A stretch of DNA of 8,975 bases from assembly GCA_018065885.1 (NCBI GenBank), contig JAGHSL010000073.1, positions 1 to 8,975 on the forward strand, given 5' to 3'. This DNA comes from Candidatus Limimorpha equi. Lineage in GTDB: Bacteria; Bacteroidota; Bacteroidia; Bacteroidales; F082. The notes under the pieces were generated by a model. The model searched no databases. It saw only the letters and a program-made list of their open reading frames with translations, and was not told where the DNA came from. How positions within the stretch are numbered: position 1 is the stretch's first letter; every line of letters starts with the position of its first letter. Positions 5,783-8,975 of this stretch are shown here, in pieces. The position numbers were made by a program, and so were the translations under genes.

Positions 5783-7999
5783 ATGAAAAGAAACTTACTT
5801 TTTGCCTTTATCGGACTTTTGCTCTGCGTTTCATGCGCAAGACCAGAAACGGATTCTGAAATCATTGCCATGCAAGGTTTGTTGAATCGTGTCGTGCCTG
5901 ATTATGCCGACAAATTCAAATTGGAACGCATTGAAAACGACAGCGTTGACTGTTTTGAATTGGAATCGGTCGGGCGGAAAATCGTCATTCGTGGCAATAA
6001 TGCCAACAGCATGGCCGTGGGCTTGAATCATTACCTGAAATACTATTGCAAGGCGCAATATTCGTGGTTTGAGGCGGACAAGTTGGAAATGCCTGCCGAA
6101 CTTCCGGCCATTCCTGAAAAAGTGAGCGAACAGGCAAGAGTTCCGGAACGTTTCTTCCTGAATTACTGCACTTACGGCTACACCATGCCTTGGTGGAGTT
6201 GGAACGAATGGGAACATTTCATCGACTGGATGGCGCTGAATGGCATCAATCTGCCTTTGGCCATTACAGGGCAGGAAGCCGTGTGGTACAAAGTCTGGTG
6301 CGACCTCGGCCTTACCGATGAGGAAATCCGCAGTTATTTCACCGGACCGGCGCATTTGCCTTGGCACCGTATGCAGAATATTGACCGCTGGGGCGGTCCT
6401 TTGCCGATGTCGTGGCTCGAAAATCAGGAGGCTTTGCAAAAGCAGATTGTCGCCCGCGAGCGTGAACTCAACATGAAGCCCGTGCTGCCAGGTTTCGCAG
6501 GTCATGTGCCGGCTTGCATCACAAGGATTTATCCCGACGCGCCTTTGGCATCGTTGGGCGATTGGGCTGGTTTCGACAGCATCTGCTGGTGCAAGTTCCT
6601 CGACCCGATGTCGCCTTTATACACTGAAATCCAGCAGAAATTCATTGCTGAAGAAACGGCCATGTTCGGCACCGACCATATCTATGGCATCGACATTTTC
6701 AATGAAATGATACCGCCGAGTTGGGAACCTGATTATCTGGGCCGCGTCAGCCGTCAGGTGTATGAATCGCTCGAATCCGCCGACCCTGACGCGCGTTGGT
6801 TGCAGATGACTTGGCTTTTCTGGAACGAGCGCCAATATTGGGAAGTCGATAACCGCATTGAGGCCTACATCACCTCTTTCCCGAAGGAAAAACAGCTTCT
6901 GCTTGACTATTATTGCGACCGTCAGCCGGTGTGGGAGCGCACCGATTCCTATTATGGCGTGCCTTACATTTGGTGCTATCTGGGCAATTTCGGCGGCAAT
7001 TCAATGTTGGTTGGAAACCTCGACACCATCAACGCAAGGATTGAACGCGCTTTCGACAAGGGCGGTGACAATTTCTGCGGCATCGGCTCTACTTTGGAAG
7101 GCTTCGACTGCAATCCTTTCATGTATGAATACGTCTTTGAAAAGGCTTGGACGGGCGATTTGCACACCGATAAGGAAGCCTGGATTGAAAAACTCGCCGA
7201 CCAACGCGCCGGAAAGGAAGACCCGAACATGCGCGAGGCTTGGAAACTCTTGGCCGACAGCATTTACAACTGGCCTTCAACGCCTGGTCAGTGCGTGATG
7301 GTCAATGCGCGGCCAACGATGGGCGCTTATCATCAGTATTATGTCAATCCGCGCTACAGATACAACAATCTTGATCTGCTGAACGTTTTGGACAAACTGC
7401 TTGCCGTTGATAGCGATAGCCGTGCTTTGCATTTCGATGTGGTGAACGTCACCCGCCAAATGTTAGGCAATTATTTCAGCGATTTGCAAAAGGAATATGT
7501 GGCAGCCTATAAGGATGGCGATTATGAAAAACTGCATGAAAACGAAGTCATTATGACTGAAATCCTTGACGATTTGGACACCTTGCTGAACACCGAAAGT
7601 GCATTTCTGGTCGGCAAATGGATTGCAGATGCACGCGCCATCGGCATCACCGATGAGGATAAGGATTATTTCGAGAGCAATGCCCGCAACCTCATCACGA
7701 CTTGGGGCGAGGAAGATGCTTTGCTCAACGAATACGGCAGCCGCTCATGGGCCGGTTTGACCAAGACTTATTATGCCTACCGTTGGAAGGAATTCTTCAA
7801 GGATGTCAATGCCGCCATCGAAGCCAATGTGCCGTTTGACGAAGAGGCTTACCACAAGCGTATCTGTGAATACGAAGGTCAATGGTGGCGCGAGCGTCTC
7901 TATGAGTTCAATGCAGAGCCTGTTGGCGATGGAATGGCTATCGCCAGCGAAATTGCTGAAAGATACAGAGATAGACTTTCTGCAAGATACGGAAAATAA
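5783..7999 (+). CDS. GH89 alpha-N-acetylglucosaminidase lipoprotein
   Basis: Exo-glycosidase that removes terminal alpha-linked GlcNAc, homologous to human NAGLU (heparan sulfate) and to clostridial GH89 acting on mucin-type GlcNAc-alpha-1,4-Gal. The chosen ATG gives 738 aa beginning with a basic, hydrophobic signal peptide ending in LCVSC, so Cys18 is the likely lipidation site. The upstream in-frame GTG at 5762 would add seven residues before it and overlaps the promoter. Layout: N-terminal domain (about 25-110), TIM barrel (about 120-455), helical C-terminal domain (about 460-738). Family blocks include WMALNGINLPLAITGQEAVW, FTGPAHLPWHRMQN, PVLPGFAGHVP, GTDHIYGIDIFNEMIPPS and WCYLGNFGGN. 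The catalytic acids align with human E316 and E446 as E308 (FNEM) and E439 (TLEGF). It probably acts in the periplasm or at the cell surface on host glycans. No SusC/SusD or other glycosidase gene is adjacent. Confidence 0.95.
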   Translation: MKRNLLFAFIGLLLCVSCARPETDSEIIAMQGLLNRVVPDYADKFKLERIENDSVDCFELESVGRKIVIRGNNANSMAVGLNHYLKYYCKAQYSWFEADKLEMPAELPAIPEKVSEQARVPERFFLNYCTYGYTMPWWSWNEWEHFIDWMALNGINLPLAITGQEAVWYKVWCDLGLTDEEIRSYFTGPAHLPWHRMQNIDRWGGPLPMSWLENQEALQKQIVARERELNMKPVLPGFAGHVPACITRIYPDAPLASLGDWAGFDSICWCKFLDPMSPLYTEIQQKFIAEETAMFGTDHIYGIDIFNEMIPPSWEPDYLGRVSRQVYESLESADPDARWLQMTWLFWNERQYWEVDNRIEAYITSFPKEKQLLLDYYCDRQPVWERTDSYYGVPYIWCYLGNFGGNSMLVGNLDTINARIERAFDKGGDNFCGIGSTLEGFDCNPFMYEYVFEKAWTGDLHTDKEAWIEKLADQRAGKEDPNMREAWKLLADSIYNWPSTPGQCVMVNARPTMGAYHQYYVNPRYRYNNLDLLNVLDKLLAVDSDSRALHFDVVNVTRQMLGNYFSDLQKEYVAAYKDGDYEKLHENEVIMTEILDDLDTLLNTESAFLVGKWIADARAIGITDEDKDYFESNARNLITTWGEEDALLNEYGSRSWAGLTKTYYAYRWKEFFKDVNAAIEANVPFDEEAYHKRICEYEGQWWRERLYEFNAEPVGDGMAIASEIAERYRDRLSARYGK

Positions 8000-8001
8000 T
8001 C

Positions 8002-8817
8002 TCACACAAACCACTCCACCACAGCGCGACGCTGGTAGTTTTTCTCCAGTTCCGTCTTGTGGTAGTTGTAGTTCGGGTCATCGAAATGCTTGGCGTGGGT
8101 TGGGCATTTCTTGACGCAGGCACCGCATTTAATGCAAATGCCCGTTACTTCCGCCACGTTTTCCGGATTGATGGAACCCATCGGGCAGACCTTCACGCAC
8201 AAGCCGCATTTCACGCAAACCTCTGAAGTCAAAGGTTTTACCTTGCGAATATCGAAACTATTCTGTTGGGCATCTTTCGGCTGATAATGCTGCCGATATG
8301 GATAGGGCACGCCTTTGATTTGTGGCTTCGACAAGTCGTTTCGCTTGACTTTTTCAGCGACTAATTGGGCAAATTCCGCAGCCTTTTGCAAGTCATCGGC
8401 ATCGGGACGGCCTGCCGCCAAAGTGGTTGAAAACGAATGTTCGCCAACGAAAGCGCCGCCAGCAATGACTTTCATGCCGCTGTTTTCCAAAATATCGGTG
8501 GCTTCCATCAGGGCGTCATCGAAATCGCGGTTGCCGTAAACAGCTACGGATAAAGCCGTCGCACCATTGCCTTGCATGGTATTCAGGTATTTCACCAACA
8601 CATTTGGCACACGTCCGGCATAGACGGGAACGCCAAAAACAACAAAATCCGTAGCCTCAAAAACCATCGGCTCCTGACGGTTTGGCAAGAGTGTAAAGTC
8701 AAGTTCCTCTGAAGGAACATTCAATTCGTTGGATAAGGTAGCAACAATTTGGCGGACAACTTTTTGCGTTGTTCCCGTTGCACTGAAATAAACGGCTTTT
8801 ATTTTGCTGATAGTCAT
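8002..8817 (-). CDS. Flavodoxin-ferredoxin fusion protein (EFR1 family)
   Basis: Cytosolic electron-transfer protein of 271 aa. Residues 1-160 are flavodoxin-like: the FMN phosphate-binding loop is S12-A-T-G-T-T (in VYFSATGTTQKVV), with later flavin-contact loops VPVYAGRVP (63-71) and YGNRDFDDAL (94-103). After a linker (about 160-195) come two [4Fe-4S] motifs: C201-x2-C204-x2-C207-x3-C211-P and C228-x2-C231-x2-C234-x3-C238-P. This domain order is that of EFR1-type ferredoxins of anaerobes, and implies an FMN plus two clusters wired in one chain. The redox partners are unknown and no dedicated partner gene is adjacent. The ATG at 8817 sits behind an A-rich stretch with no Shine-Dalgarno site. 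The stop is two bases from the convergent GH89 stop. Confidence 0.92.
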   Translation of the reverse strand: MTISKIKAVYFSATGTTQKVVRQIVATLSNELNVPSEELDFTLLPNRQEPMVFEATDFVVFGVPVYAGRVPNVLVKYLNTMQGNGATALSVAVYGNRDFDDALMEATDILENSGMKVIAGGAFVGEHSFSTTLAAGRPDADDLQKAAEFAQLVAEKVKRNDLSKPQIKGVPYPYRQHYQPKDAQQNSFDIRKVKPLTSEVCVKCGLCVKVCPMGSINPENVAEVTGICIKCGACVKKCPTHAKHFDDPNYNYHKTELEKNYQRRAVVEWFV

Positions 8818-8965
8818 TTTCTTTGTTTTTATTGGCTCCTGGCTGTTAGCTTTTAGCTACTGGCCTGATTGTTCATTATCAAAAGTCTTACATGTGTGTT
8901 AAGGATTTGTTGAGCCAAAGGCCAGTTGACAGAAGCCAAAAGCCGTTACTTGTCATTTTCTTTGT
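8813..8965. repeat. Repeat-rich region upstream of the flavodoxin-ferredoxin gene
   Basis: The 14-base word gtcattttctttgt occurs exactly at 8813-8826, spanning the start codon of the flavodoxin-ferredoxin gene, and again at 8952-8965. Between the copies are nested inverted segments: ggctcctggct (8834-8844) pairs 9 of 11 with agccaaaagcc (8934-8944), and actggcc (8859-8865) pairs perfectly with ggccagt (8920-8926). The ggctgttagcttttagct tract is of a kind often seen as intergenic filler in Bacteroidetes. On the minus strand a TTTG followed 20 bases later by TAGCTAAA is a weak promoter candidate. Otherwise no gene is recognised from 8818 to the window end. Confidence 0.55.
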
Positions 8966-8975
8966 CTGTTTTCGA

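Noticed and set aside
5831..6505. 224-codon minus-strand open frame inside the GH89 gene
   Set aside because: It is antisense to well-conserved GH89 blocks and has no recognisable features.
8888..8956. A 22-codon minus-strand frame with a start context identical to that of the flavodoxin-ferredoxin gene
   Set aside because: It is very short, lies in repeat-type sequence and resembles no known peptide. It is kept only as a finding about the repeated start segment, not annotated as a gene.
1..8975. A defence island, mobile element or other new multi-gene system
   Set aside because: All genes with motifs fall in housekeeping, envelope, glycosidase or redox families. No nuclease, helicase, reverse transcriptase, toxin, integrase or CRISPR-like array is visible.

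Overview
This window reads as ordinary chromosomal sequence from a member of the Bacteroidota, most likely Bacteroidales. The evidence is the purH-mreB-mreC-mreD gene order, the Bacteroidetes-type PurH and MreB/C/D sequences, A-rich start regions without Shine-Dalgarno sites, TAnnTTTG-type promoter boxes, two lipoproteins with short signal peptides ending in Cys, and a GH89 glycosidase. Coding density is high and no stretch over 300 bases lacks a gene. I see no tRNA, rRNA, CRISPR array, transposase, integrase or phage gene.

Left part (1-3859, plus strand): the 3' part of purH (last two steps of IMP synthesis; the start lies outside the window), then a 184-base spacer holding short repeats and two tandem hairpins, then the tightly packed cell-shape operon mreB-mreC-mreD (gaps of 3 and 5 bases). 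In many Bacteroidetes this cluster continues into mrdA (PBP2) and rodA. Here mreD is followed after 24 bases by a convergent gene, so the elongasome cluster ends at mreD.

Middle part (3884-5696, minus strand): a compact three-gene unit transcribed leftward. It encodes a small DUF1566-like lipoprotein, a guanine-deaminase-like zinc deaminase and a HAD-family phosphatase, with gaps of 4 and 12 bases. A short divergent intergenic region (5697-5782) carries two exact TAnnTTTG boxes, one facing each way. It separates this unit from a rightward GH89 alpha-N-acetylglucosaminidase lipoprotein (5783-7999).

Right part (8002-8975): a flavodoxin plus 2x[4Fe-4S] ferredoxin fusion protein (EFR1 type) on the minus strand. 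Its stop codon lies only two bases from the stop of the GH89 gene. Its upstream region (8818-8975) contains imperfect inverted repeats and a duplicated 14-base segment around the start codon.

Most genes belong to known families, and I find no convincing undescribed multi-gene system. The points most worth a second look are the hairpin element flanked by 10-base direct repeats before mreB, the truncated mre cluster, the two terminator-less convergent junctions, the divergent promoter pair, and the repeated start-site segment upstream of the flavodoxin-ferredoxin gene.
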